The translations under genes were made by a program, and so were the position numbers. The notes under the pieces were generated by a model. It was not told where the DNA came from. It did not search any database and was given only the letters and a program-made list of their open reading frames with translations. 9,964 nt of DNA from Alphaproteobacteria bacterium (lineage in GTDB: Bacteria; Pseudomonadota; Alphaproteobacteria; Rhizobiales; Xanthobacteraceae): positions 1-9,964 of the forward strand of contig VAZH01000193.1 of the NCBI GenBank assembly GCA_005884465.1. The letters run 5' to 3'. Below are positions 1 to 5,781 of the stretch, piece after piece (the stretch's first letter is position 1; each line of letters begins with the position of its first letter).

Positions 1-690
1 CTGAACGTTGCATTGGCAGCCAACAACCTGTCGGCCAGCCTCGACAGCGCCAACAAGCTCGTCATTACCACGACGAACGACGCGGCCTCATCCACCATCG
101 GCGCCGTCGTCTATCCCGGTGCCGGTACCGGTACGTTGACTTTCGGCGCAGCTGTCGCCCCGGTTGCCGATGCGGGTTCGCAAACCATTCGTGCCAACCT
201 GGTCGCCCAGTACAACAACGTTATCCAGCAGATCACGACGACGTCGCAGGACTCTTCATTCAATGGCATCAACCTGCTGAACGGCGATGACCTCAAGCTG
301 ACCTTCAACGAAACCGGCAAGTCCAGTCTGACCGTCAAGGGCGTGACCTTCAACGCGGCGGGCCTTGGCCTTGCTTCGCTGGTCGCCGGCACGGACTTCC
401 TGGACAACGCCTCGGCAAACAAGGCGCTGACCCTGCTCGGCTCGGCCAGCACCACGCTCCGCACCGAAGCGTCGGCCTTGGGTTCGAACCTGTCGATCGT
501 CCAGCTCCGCCAGGACTTCTCGAAGAACCTGATCAACGTGCTGCAGACCGGAGCGTCCAACCTGACGCTGGCCGATACCAACGAGGAAGCGGCCAACAGC
601 CAGGCGCTGGCGACCCGCCAGTCGATCGCGGTGTCCGCGCTGGCGCTGGCCAACCAGTCCCAGCAGAGCGTGCTTCAGCTCCTGCGCTGA
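1..690 (+). CDS. fliC: Flagellin, C-terminal part (5' end outside the window)
   Basis: This is the last 229 residues of a flagellin, the subunit of the flagellar filament, which is exported through the flagellar type III apparatus. The reading frame is open from base 1 with no start codon of its own, so the gene begins upstream of the window. The C-terminal helix (ending in ALATRQSIAVSALALANQ and LQLLR) is the conserved D0/D1 region that packs in the filament core and carries export and chaperone contacts. The central part is rich in Thr, Ser, Ala and Gly, as expected for surface domains. It aligns without gaps to the last 229 residues of the next gene (about 86% identical by my count), so the two are tandem paralogues. 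A strong terminator follows the stop codon. The fliC symbol is generic; the copy number cannot be seen here. Confidence 0.95.
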   Translation: MNVALAANNLSASLDSANKLVITTTNDAASSTIGAVVYPGAGTGTLTFGAAVAPVADAGSQTIRANLVAQYNNVIQQITTTSQDSSFNGINLLNGDDLKLTFNETGKSSLTVKGVTFNAAGLGLASLVAGTDFLDNASANKALTLLGSASTTLRTEASALGSNLSIVQLRQDFSKNLINVLQTGASNLTLADTNEEAANSQALATRQSIAVSALALANQSQQSVLQLLR

Positions 691-710
691 TTTCGGCTAC
701 ATCATTGGAT

Positions 711-747
711 AAAGGCGGCGGGGGAAACCCCGCCGCTTTTTTCTTTT
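711..747 (+). terminator. Intrinsic terminator after the first flagellin
   Basis: A 9-bp perfect GC stem (GCGGCGGGG at 715-723, CCCCGCCGC at 728-736) closes a GAAA loop. Flanking A and T bases extend it, and TTTTTTCTTTT follows. It lies 20 bp after the flagellin stop codon and should end its transcript, making the next flagellin gene a separate transcription unit. Confidence 0.93.
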
Positions 748-821
748 AGGTGACCCGAAGAGCCGATATCTTTCCAAAGGCTTACCGGTAGCTCCAGGCG
801 GATAACCGTTAATCAAACTAC

Positions 822-847
822 TTAAAGCGACATTAACCTTAATTTAA
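822..847 (+). promoter_or_regulatory. Two overlapping CtrA-type boxes upstream of the second flagellin
   Basis: TTAA half-sites begin at 822, 833 and 844. Each adjacent pair is separated by exactly 7 bp, giving two perfect TTAA-N7-TTAA boxes on one helical face; the middle half-site reads TTAACC. This is the known binding pattern of the alphaproteobacterial cell-cycle regulator CtrA, which controls flagellar genes in Caulobacter and relatives. The boxes end about 48 bp before the flagellin start codon, so they could overlap the promoter or sit just upstream of the transcription start. A further TTAA at 809-812 is out of phase (N9). Binding by CtrA is inference from the pattern. Confidence 0.6.
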
Positions 848-854
848 AGGAGTC

Positions 855-870
855 TTCGTAGAACTACGGA
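855..870 (+). promoter_or_regulatory. Short inverted repeat in the flagellin leader
   Basis: CGTA (857-860) and TACG (865-868) can pair around a GAAC loop, with weaker pairs outside. The hairpin lies between the CtrA-type boxes and the ribosome binding site (AGGAAGG at 881-887). It would be in the mRNA leader if transcription starts near the boxes. Caulobacter flagellin leaders are a target of FlbT-dependent translational control, so such structure is plausible here, but the stem is short. Confidence 0.3.
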
Positions 871-895
871 CGTAAAACTTAGGAAGGTTTGACCC

Positions 896-2062
896 ATGTC
901 CGGCATTGTTCTCTCCGCCTCGGTTCGCCAGAACCTGCTGTCGTTGCAGTCGACCGCGGATCTGCTCGCCACCACGCAAAACCGCCTTTCCACGGGCAAG
1001 AAGGTCAACACCGCTCTCGACAACCCGACCAACTATTTCACGGCGCAGGGTCTCGACAACCGCGCCAACGACATCAGCAATCTGCTCGACGGCATCGGCA
1101 ATGGCGTGCAGGTTTTGCAGGCCGCCAACACCGGCCTCACCTCGCTGCAGAAGCTGGTCGATACCGCGAAGTCGATCGCCAACCAGGTGCTGCAGGCGCC
1201 CGCCGGTTATTCGCCCAAGTCGACGGTTACCTCGGCAGTAGCCCTCACCGGCAATTCCGCCAACCTGGTCGACGGCACCATCATCAAGGCCGGCGACGTT
1301 CTGACAATCGCTTCCACCGGCGGTGGAACGGCGACCAGCATCACCTTCGGCGCCAGCGAGTCCCTCGACCAGCTGAACGTTGCTTTGGCGGCCAACAACC
1401 TGTCCGCCAGCCTCGACAGCGCTAACAAGCTCGTCATTACCACGACGAACGACGCGGCCTCATCCACCATCGGCGTCGTCGCCTATCCCGGTGCTGGCAC
1501 CGGTACGTTGACTTTCGGCGCTGTTGCCGCCCCGGTTGCCGATGCGGCCTCGCAGATTATTCGTGCCAACCTGGTCAGCCAGTACAACAACGTCATTACA
1601 CAGATAACCACCACGGCGCAGGACTCTTCATTCAACGGCATCAACCTGCTGAATGGCGATGACCTCAAGCTGACCTTTAACGAGACCGGCAAGTCCACTC
1701 TGATCATCAAAGGCGTGACCTTCAACGCGGCCGGCCTTGGCCTTGCTCCACTGGTCGCCGGCACGGACTTTCTGGACAGCGCCTCGGCCAAGGCGACGAT
1801 GGCCAAGATAACCAGCGCGTCCGACGCGTTGCGGACGCAAGCCTCCACTCTCGGTTCGAACTTGTCGATCGTGCAGATCCGCCAGGATTTCTCGAAGAAC
1901 CTGATCAACGTGCTGCAGACCGGTTCGGCCAACCTGACGCTGGCCGATACCAACGAGGAAGCGGCGAACAGCCAGGCGCTGGCGACCCGCCAATCGATCG
2001 CGGTCTCCGCTCTGGCGCTGGCCAACCAGGCGCAAGCGAGCGTGCTGCAGCTGTTGCGCTGA
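896..2062 (+). CDS. fliC: Flagellin, full length (388 residues)
   Basis: Structural subunit of the flagellar filament. The N-terminal domain (about residues 1-100) has typical flagellin heptads, including NRLSTGKKVNTALDNPTNYF and LQAANTGLTSLQKLVDTAKS. The C-terminal helix (about residues 345-388) contains ATRQSIAVSALALANQAQ and ends LQLLR; both ends pack in the filament core. The middle (about 110-300) is Thr/Ser/Gly rich and probably surface exposed. There is no signal peptide, as expected for type III export. The ATG at 896 has AGGAAGG at 881-887, 8 bp upstream. The last 229 codons align without gaps to the preceding partial flagellin gene. Two CtrA-type boxes lie upstream and a strong terminator downstream, so it is probably transcribed alone. 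At 388 residues it is mid-sized, far shorter than the roughly 750-residue flagellins I recall for the thick flagellum of Bradyrhizobium. Confidence 0.97.
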   Translation: MSGIVLSASVRQNLLSLQSTADLLATTQNRLSTGKKVNTALDNPTNYFTAQGLDNRANDISNLLDGIGNGVQVLQAANTGLTSLQKLVDTAKSIANQVLQAPAGYSPKSTVTSAVALTGNSANLVDGTIIKAGDVLTIASTGGGTATSITFGASESLDQLNVALAANNLSASLDSANKLVITTTNDAASSTIGVVAYPGAGTGTLTFGAVAAPVADAASQIIRANLVSQYNNVITQITTTAQDSSFNGINLLNGDDLKLTFNETGKSTLIIKGVTFNAAGLGLAPLVAGTDFLDSASAKATMAKITSASDALRTQASTLGSNLSIVQIRQDFSKNLINVLQTGSANLTLADTNEEAANSQALATRQSIAVSALALANQAQASVLQLLR

Positions 2063-2085
2063 TCGCTGCAACAGAAAGCGAGATC

Positions 2086-2114
2086 AAAACGGCGGGGCAA
2101 ACCCCGCCGTTTTC
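2086..2114 (+). terminator. Intrinsic terminator after the second flagellin
   Basis: A perfect 12-bp stem (AAAACGGCGGGG at 2086-2097, CCCCGCCGTTTT at 2102-2113) closes a CAAA loop and ends in a T run. It begins 23 bp after the flagellin stop codon. Its core resembles the terminator of the first flagellin, consistent with duplication of the whole gene unit. Confidence 0.92.
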
Positions 2115-2191
2115 TTGATGTGACCCGCCATGCACGCGATAAGCGAAAATGCTTCGCCTCGCCCGGTTTCGGACAAATTCGGTAACAGCCG

Positions 2192-2209
2192 CTAACCATA
2201 TTTTAAAGG
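2192..2209 (+). promoter_or_regulatory. CtrA-like box upstream of flaF
   Basis: CTAA (2192-2195)-N7-TTAA (2203-2206) matches seven of the eight fixed positions of a CtrA box. The stretch 2193-2209 matches 15 of 17 bases of the element at 834-850 before the second flagellin; both read TAACC, then TTTAAAGG. It ends about 70 bp before flaF, in a space that follows a strong terminator, so flaF needs its own promoter and this is the best candidate control site. Confidence 0.45.
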
Positions 2210-2224
2210 CAACCAAGTACAAAC

Positions 2225-2255
2225 CATAGGCAGTTTCGAAGCTAGCGTCCCTATG
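2225..2255 (+). promoter_or_regulatory. Inverted repeat in the flaF leader
   Basis: CATAGG (2225-2230) and CCTATG (2250-2255) are perfect 6-bp arms around 19 bases. They lie between the CtrA-like box and the flaF ribosome binding site (GAGG at 2269-2272). It could be an mRNA leader hairpin or an operator; the sequence alone does not decide, and a 6-bp repeat can occur by chance. Confidence 0.25.
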
Positions 2256-2278
2256 CAACAATCCTATCGAGGTGATGG

Positions 2279-2644
2279 ATGTCTCATGCCGCTCAAGCCT
2301 ATGCACGCACGTCGCAAACGACGGCATCTCCTCGGGAAATCGAGGCGCAGGCCCTGCTGAAAGCGGCAAGACAGCTGCAGAATGTCCAGGCCAATTGGGC
2401 CGGTCCGGACAAGAACATGCATCAGGCGCTGCTCTTCAATCGCCGGCTGTGGTCGATTTTCATGAGCGCGGCGGAGACCAATGACAATCCGCAGCCGCTG
2501 GAAATTCGTCAGAATATCGCCAATATCGGCGTGTTCGTCATGAAGCAGACGCTCGAAATGCAGATCAATCCGGATCCGGCGAAATTAAAGTCGCTGATCG
2601 ACATCAATTGCAATCTCGCGGCGGGCCTCTCGGGCCAGGTCTGA
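2279..2644 (+). CDS. flaF: Flagellar biosynthesis regulator FlaF
   Basis: A 121-residue, mostly helical cytoplasmic protein of the FlaF family. In Caulobacter, FlaF works with FlbT at the post-transcriptional level: FlaF is needed for flagellin synthesis and FlbT restrains flagellin translation until the hook is complete. Recognition rests on the start (SHAAQAYARTS), the REIEAQALLKAARQL helix, and the central NRRLWSIFMSAAE and LEIRQNIANIGVFVMKQT segments; the length is normal. The ATG at 2279 follows GAGG at 2269-2272. An overlapping GTG/ATG at 2272/2275 is in another frame, which closes after 70 codons. The gene follows two flagellin genes, as is usual, but flbT, its common partner, is not in this window. 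Regulation is probably through the CtrA-like box upstream. Confidence 0.93.
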   Translation: MSHAAQAYARTSQTTASPREIEAQALLKAARQLQNVQANWAGPDKNMHQALLFNRRLWSIFMSAAETNDNPQPLEIRQNIANIGVFVMKQTLEMQINPDPAKLKSLIDINCNLAAGLSGQV

Positions 2645-2672
2645 CGGCGTGACCGGCTAACGGAGTGTCACC

Positions 2673-3035
2673 GTGGCTGACATCATGAGCATCCTGTCGG
2701 CCAACTACAAGGCCGCGGGATTAAGCGTTCCGAGCAAGACCGCGTATGTAGCCGTCGATCCCAAACTCTATCAGGGCACCTGGAGCGGAACCTATCCCGA
2801 CAGGAAAACCTTCAAGTTCACCGTCTCCGACGTCAACGGCTTCCGCGCCCAGGTCAAGTACCAAAGTGGCAGCACGGTCAAATACCAGAGCGTCCTGATC
2901 AAGGACCAGTCGTTCCGGATCGGCGATACCAAGTTTATTTTGACCAAGGCTGGAACGGCGCAGATCAAAAACGTCATCACCGATCCCGCGACCGGTTCAA
3001 CCTATCTCGATACTGCGAGAGCTACGCAGAGCTAA
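2673..3035 (+). CDS. Unrecognised 120-residue protein beside flaF
   Basis: I do not recognise this protein. It starts at GTG 2673, with GGAG at 2662-2665 seven bases upstream; an in-frame ATG at 2685 is an alternative with poorer spacing. Codon use looks like that of its neighbours, and only 28 bp separate it from flaF, so the two are probably co-transcribed. The first 20 residues (DIMSILSANYKAAGLSV) could form a short helix. From about residue 33 (YQGTWSGTYPDRKTFKFTV) to 105 it alternates polar and hydrophobic residues in short strands, rich in Lys, Tyr, Thr and Gly and without cysteine, suggesting a small beta-sheet or beta-barrel fold. There is no signal peptide or membrane segment. Its position suggests a flagellin-related role such as secretion, assembly or modification, but that is guilt by association. 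Its end lies 6 bp from the convergent FlaG-like gene. Confidence 0.8.
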   Translation: MADIMSILSANYKAAGLSVPSKTAYVAVDPKLYQGTWSGTYPDRKTFKFTVSDVNGFRAQVKYQSGSTVKYQSVLIKDQSFRIGDTKFILTKAGTAQIKNVITDPATGSTYLDTARATQS

Positions 3036-3041
3036 TTCACT

Positions 3042-3407
3042 TTAGGCCTTGCGGTCGGTGACGATTTGACGCGTGGGCGCGCCTCTTGTCAGATCCAGCG
3101 CGCGGAAATAGGCGCGACGGCGCAAGACGGCTTCATCGGGAAACTGCTGTACCACCAGGTTGGTTCTGTTATCGACGACCTGATAGACGATCGAGGCCGC
3201 GGCGCGATCGATCACTACCTGATGCGACACGTAATCGCTCGCGGTTTCCGGATCGTTGCGAATGCTTACGCTTGTGTCCGCCGCCGTGACGCTTTGGCTT
3301 GCAGGCAGTTCGGTCGCGACCGCTTTGTGCGCCGCGTCGCTCGATGGCGGGACAACAGGCGTAGCGGCCGGCGCCCCTACCGGCCTGATGCTGAAATCCG
3401 TACTCAT
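3042..3407 (-). CDS. Small FlaG-like flagellar protein
   Basis: A 121-residue protein with a disordered, Ala/Pro/Thr-rich first half (about residues 1-55) and a compact second half (about 60-110) reading VIDRAAASIVYQVVDNRT, then VVQQFPDEAVLRRRAYFRAL. The pattern of a short strand, D-x-x-T, strand, then (Q/R)-x-(I/F)-P-x-E-x-x-L is that of the FlaG family, linked to flagellar filament length and function. The match is by eye and weaker than for the other flagellar genes, so I give no symbol. The ATG at 3407 has GGAGG five bases upstream. It is the last gene of the minus-strand flagellar group, separated from flgN by 170 bp, and converges on the unknown gene with only 6 bp between stop codons. 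Confidence 0.78.
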   Translation of the reverse strand: MSTDFSIRPVGAPAATPVVPPSSDAAHKAVATELPASQSVTAADTSVSIRNDPETASDYVSHQVVIDRAAASIVYQVVDNRTNLVVQQFPDEAVLRRRAYFRALDLTRGAPTRQIVTDRKA

Positions 3408-3577
3408 GGCAGCCTCCAGGCTTCCCTCGAGTCAAATCCCAACCCCTCTTGGTCAGCAACTATGACCTGCAGCTATCAACGTTCTGTTAGAGAATGCGAT
3501 GAATGCCGCGCTGAAAATGGCGCGCAAGTTTGATGAAAAATGTCCGCAATCGGCAAAAACCCCGAAGCGGAAGTTGA

Positions 3578-4069
3578 TCAAAGCGACCGACTGAGCGCGA
3601 GCGGCGTCATGTGGCGCGGCCCCGGCGTCGCGGGCCGTCCCGCGGCAGTATAGGTATTGGGAATATTGCGGCGTTGAATCTCGGCATTGACGCCGCGCAC
3701 AATGCTTTCCGACACCGCGTGCGCCGTCGCGAGCACCGTGAGGTTGATCTGCAGCATGGCGCGAAACACGTCGTGATGACGATGCAGCGTCGTCAACAGC
3801 TCAGGTGCTGCTTGCGACAGATATGGCTGGCTGGCTTTGAGATGCTCCACGGCGCTGACGTAGCGGCGCGACAAGTCGGTCTTGTTCGACTCCAACGCCA
3901 TCGCCTCAGCAACCTTGCCGGCGCGCACCAGTTCGGTTTCGCGTTCGATGACGCCGAGCAGTGCGCTCATGACATCCATCAAAGTCTCGGCGAGCTTGCG
4001 GGCATCGCCGGCCGTGGTCGCCTTGAGAAGCGGCGCGGGCGTCTCTCGCGGCTGAGGATGCTGATTCAT
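3578..4069 (-). CDS. flgN: FlgN-like flagellar export chaperone
   Basis: A 163-residue, largely helical cytoplasmic protein. FlgN-family chaperones bind the hook-filament junction proteins FlgK and FlgL and deliver them to the flagellar export gate. A long helical stretch (about residues 20-125: ARKLAETLMDVMSALLGVIERE, then TELVRAGKVAEAMALESNKTDL) followed by a short polar tail containing NTYTAAGRPA fits the family layout. The E-x-E-L-x-x-A-G motif resembles the early helix of FlgN proteins. The ATG at 4069 lies 21 bp after flgJ, with GAGGA upstream, so it should be in the flgI-flgJ-flgN operon. FlgN proteins diverge strongly, so the symbol rests on fold, length and context as well as motif. 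Confidence 0.85.
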   Translation of the reverse strand: MNQHPQPRETPAPLLKATTAGDARKLAETLMDVMSALLGVIERETELVRAGKVAEAMALESNKTDLSRRYVSAVEHLKASQPYLSQAAPELLTTLHRHHDVFRAMLQINLTVLATAHAVSESIVRGVNAEIQRRNIPNTYTAAGRPATPGPRHMTPLALSRSL

Positions 4070-4090
4070 GTCCCGGTTTTCCTCTTGCGA

Positions 4091-4453
4091 TTAGCTGGCG
4101 CGACCCGCTTGCTGCAGAATCAGCGTGCGATAGACCTCGTTGGAAATTCCAACGCCGCCGGCCTTGGCGAAGGATTTCGAATATTGTTCCGTCAGCATCG
4201 AGCGCCACACGCCGGTGCCCGGTGTATCGCCGAACGGGCCTTCGCCCTTGATGCCGCTGGTCATCTGCGCAAACATCGAATTGAGAAACATCGCCTCGAA
4301 ATCGGTCGCCGTCGCCTTGGCCTTGGCCTGCGCCTGCGGCGAGACTTTGGTCAGGGCATCGGCGAGCTGATAATCCGGCCGTCCGTTGATCATCGGCATC
4401 ATGGCTTTGGCCGGCATGCTGCGTGCGTGGCTGTTGATCAGGCCAGTCTGCAT
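4091..4453 (-). CDS. flgJ: FlgJ-type rod protein without muramidase domain (CheL-like)
   Basis: A 120-residue rod-binding protein matching only the N-terminal half of enterobacterial FlgJ, which helps the rod polymerise in the periplasm. The diagnostic segment is ATDFEAMFLNSMFAQMTSGI (about residues 51-70), followed by GVWRSMLTEQYSKSFAKAGG and GISNEVYRTLILQQ. The C-terminal muramidase of gamma-proteobacterial FlgJ is absent, as is usual in alphaproteobacteria, where the gene has also been called cheL. I chose ATG 4453, which shares one base with the flgI stop codon (TGATG) and has GAGG seven bases upstream; GTG 4456 is possible but worse placed. The overlap implies translational coupling with flgI, whose product assembles around the same rod. 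Confidence 0.93.
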   Translation of the reverse strand: MQTGLINSHARSMPAKAMMPMINGRPDYQLADALTKVSPQAQAKAKATATDFEAMFLNSMFAQMTSGIKGEGPFGDTPGTGVWRSMLTEQYSKSFAKAGGVGISNEVYRTLILQQAGRAS

Positions 4454-5577
4454 CACATCACCTCGATGTCGGCCTGGATCGCGCCGGTGGCCTTGATCGC
4501 CTGCAGGATGCCGATCAGGTCGCGCGGGCCGATGCCGAGCCCGTTGAGGCCGTCGACCAGCTGCTGTAGCGACACGCCGTCTTTCACCACCGCCAATTTG
4601 CTGCCATCCTCGGAGACGCCGACGCTGGTGCGCGGCGTCACCACGGTTCGTCCGCGCGATAGCGGATTGGGCTGGCTGACCTGCCGGCTTTCGGAAATCG
4701 TCACGGTGAGATTGCCTTGCGCTACTGCAACGGTGGCGACGCGGACGTCGCGGCCCATCACGATGATGCCGGAGCGCTCGTCGATCACGATCTTGGCCGC
4801 GAGGTCGGGATCGACCTGCAACTGTTCGATCTCGGTCAGGAAGGCGACGACGTTGCCTTTGAACTCCGCAGGTATACCGAGCTGCACGGTCGAGGGATCG
4901 ATCGGCTCGGCAGTCTTGACGCCGAGGAAATCGTTGACGGCTGCGGCAATGCGCTTGGCGGTGGTGAAATCGGCATTGCGCAGCGCCAGCCGCACATTGG
5001 GCAGGCGGTTGAGCGCGAACTCGATCTCGCGTTCGATAATGGCGCCATTGGCGATGCGGCCGACCGTCGGCACGCCGCGGGTGATACTGGCTGCCTGCCC
5101 TTCGGCCTGGAAACCGCCGATCGCGAGCGAACCCTGCGCCACCGCATAGACGTTGCCGTCGGCGCCGAGCAGGGGGGTAACGAGCAGGGTGCCGCCCATG
5201 AGGTTCTTGGCATCGCCGAGCGCGGATACCGTGACATCCATCCGCGTGCCCTGGGTGCCGAACGCCGGCAGGTTGCCGGTGACCATCACGGCGGCGACGT
5301 TGCCGGTACGAATGACGGCGCCGCGGATATTGACGCCCATGCGCTCAAGCATCGCCTGCAGCGATTGCTTGGTGAAGGGAATGTTGTTCAGCGTATCGCC
5401 GGTGCCGGCGAGGCCGACCACGAGGCCGTAGCCGATCAACTGATTCTGCCGCACGCCTTCGATGTTGGCGAGGTCCTTGATCCGGGAGGTCGCGCCGGCC
5501 GGAATGGCCGACAGCGCCAGCGCCAAGAGCGCGGCGCAGGCCGTCCCGAATACGCTTGCCGAAGTGACGCCTGACAT
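4453..5577 (-). CDS. flgI: Flagellar P-ring protein FlgI
   Basis: A 374-residue precursor of the P ring, which forms the bushing around the rod in the peptidoglycan layer. Residues 1-29 are a Sec signal peptide (hydrophobic ACAALLALALSAIPAGA, probable cleavage before TSRIKD). The mature start (SRIKDLANIEGVRQNQLIGY, GLVVGLAGTGD) is the family signature, followed by TKQSLQAMLERMGVN, VMVTGNLPAFGTQGTRMDVT and the C-terminal LQQLVDGLNGLGIGPRDLI. Length is normal. The reading frame is open far upstream, but ATG 5577 is chosen because it begins the signal peptide and has GGGAG and AGAGG just upstream. It heads the flgI-flgJ-flgN operon. A sigma-54-like promoter lies about 75-90 bp upstream. The gene is divergent from fliX, an arrangement I also recall in Caulobacter. 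Confidence 0.97.
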   Translation of the reverse strand: MSGVTSASVFGTACAALLALALSAIPAGATSRIKDLANIEGVRQNQLIGYGLVVGLAGTGDTLNNIPFTKQSLQAMLERMGVNIRGAVIRTGNVAAVMVTGNLPAFGTQGTRMDVTVSALGDAKNLMGGTLLVTPLLGADGNVYAVAQGSLAIGGFQAEGQAASITRGVPTVGRIANGAIIEREIEFALNRLPNVRLALRNADFTTAKRIAAAVNDFLGVKTAEPIDPSTVQLGIPAEFKGNVVAFLTEIEQLQVDPDLAAKIVIDERSGIIVMGRDVRVATVAVAQGNLTVTISESRQVSQPNPLSRGRTVVTPRTSVGVSEDGSKLAVVKDGVSLQQLVDGLNGLGIGPRDLIGILQAIKATGAIQADIEVM

Positions 5578-5649
5578 CCTCTGCTCCCCGCTCGAGGTCT
5601 TCACTGTCGGACCCGCGCCACTCCCATGACGGTGGTCCCGCATTAACCA

Positions 5650-5665
5650 TGCGAGCCCCGTGCCA
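5650..5665 (-). promoter_or_regulatory. Sigma-54 (-24/-12) promoter for flgI
   Basis: On the minus strand the bases read TGGCACGGGGCTCGCA, against the sigma-54 consensus TGGCACG-N4-TTGCW. Only one fixed position differs (C for the second T of TTGC), and the essential GG and GC are correctly spaced. The predicted transcript starts near 5639, about 60 bases before the flgI ATG, leaving room for its ribosome binding site. Sigma-54 is the known factor for class III basal-body genes in Caulobacter. Confidence 0.62.
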
Positions 5666-5696
5666 TGCCGTTCCATGGGCACAAGCCGTTGATTCC

Positions 5697-5717
5697 GTTC
5701 AGCAAGCGTTGCTGAAC
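5697..5717. promoter_or_regulatory. Perfect 9-bp inverted repeat (putative operator)
   Basis: GTTCAGCAA (5697-5705) and TTGCTGAAC (5709-5717) are exact inverted arms around the spacer GCG. No T run follows and it lies between two divergent start codons, so a protein-binding site is more likely than a terminator. Its AGCAA-N3-TTGCT core resembles the nearby CGGCA/TGCCG dyads. The binding protein is unknown; FlbD is a candidate by analogy only. Confidence 0.5.
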
Positions 5718-5742
5718 CGGCTGCCAGCCCGGGCCGTCGCAA

Positions 5743-5776
5743 CGGCAAAACTGCCTGCCGGCGGCAGATTTTGCCG
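5743..5776. promoter_or_regulatory. Two ftr-like dyads (possible FlbD enhancer sites)
   Basis: CGGCAAAACTGCC (5743-5755) and CGGCAGATTTTGCCG (5762-5776) are CGGCA/TGCCG-type dyads. They resemble the ftr elements that the sigma-54 activator FlbD binds in Caulobacter, as I remember that consensus. They lie about 105-135 bp upstream of the predicted flgI transcription start, a normal enhancer distance, and just before the CtrA-like box on the fliX side. FlbD could thus activate flgI and repress fliX. The flbD gene itself is not in the window. Confidence 0.45.
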
Positions 5777-5781
5777 GGCCG

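Noticed and set aside
762..769. GCCGATAT upstream of the second flagellin, like the -10 of enterobacterial sigma-28 promoters.
   Set aside because: No TAAA-type -35 element lies at the right distance, it directly follows the terminator, and alphaproteobacteria of this kind are not known to use the enterobacterial sigma-28 flagellar scheme.
3408..3577. A possible promoter or terminator in the gap between flgN and the FlaG-like gene.
   Set aside because: I looked for sigma-54, CtrA-type and hairpin-plus-T-run signals on the minus strand and found only weak ones (a three-base-pair stem before GGTTTTT), so nothing is called.
3611..5149. A 512-codon plus-strand open frame opposite flgN, flgJ and flgI.
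   Set aside because: Its translation is Arg/Leu-rich low-complexity sequence typical of the antisense frame of GC-rich genes, and three clear flagellar genes occupy the other strand.
5643..5648. TTAACC near the flgI promoter as another CtrA site.
   Set aside because: No second TTAA-like half-site lies 11 bp away on either side, so it is a lone half-site expected by chance.
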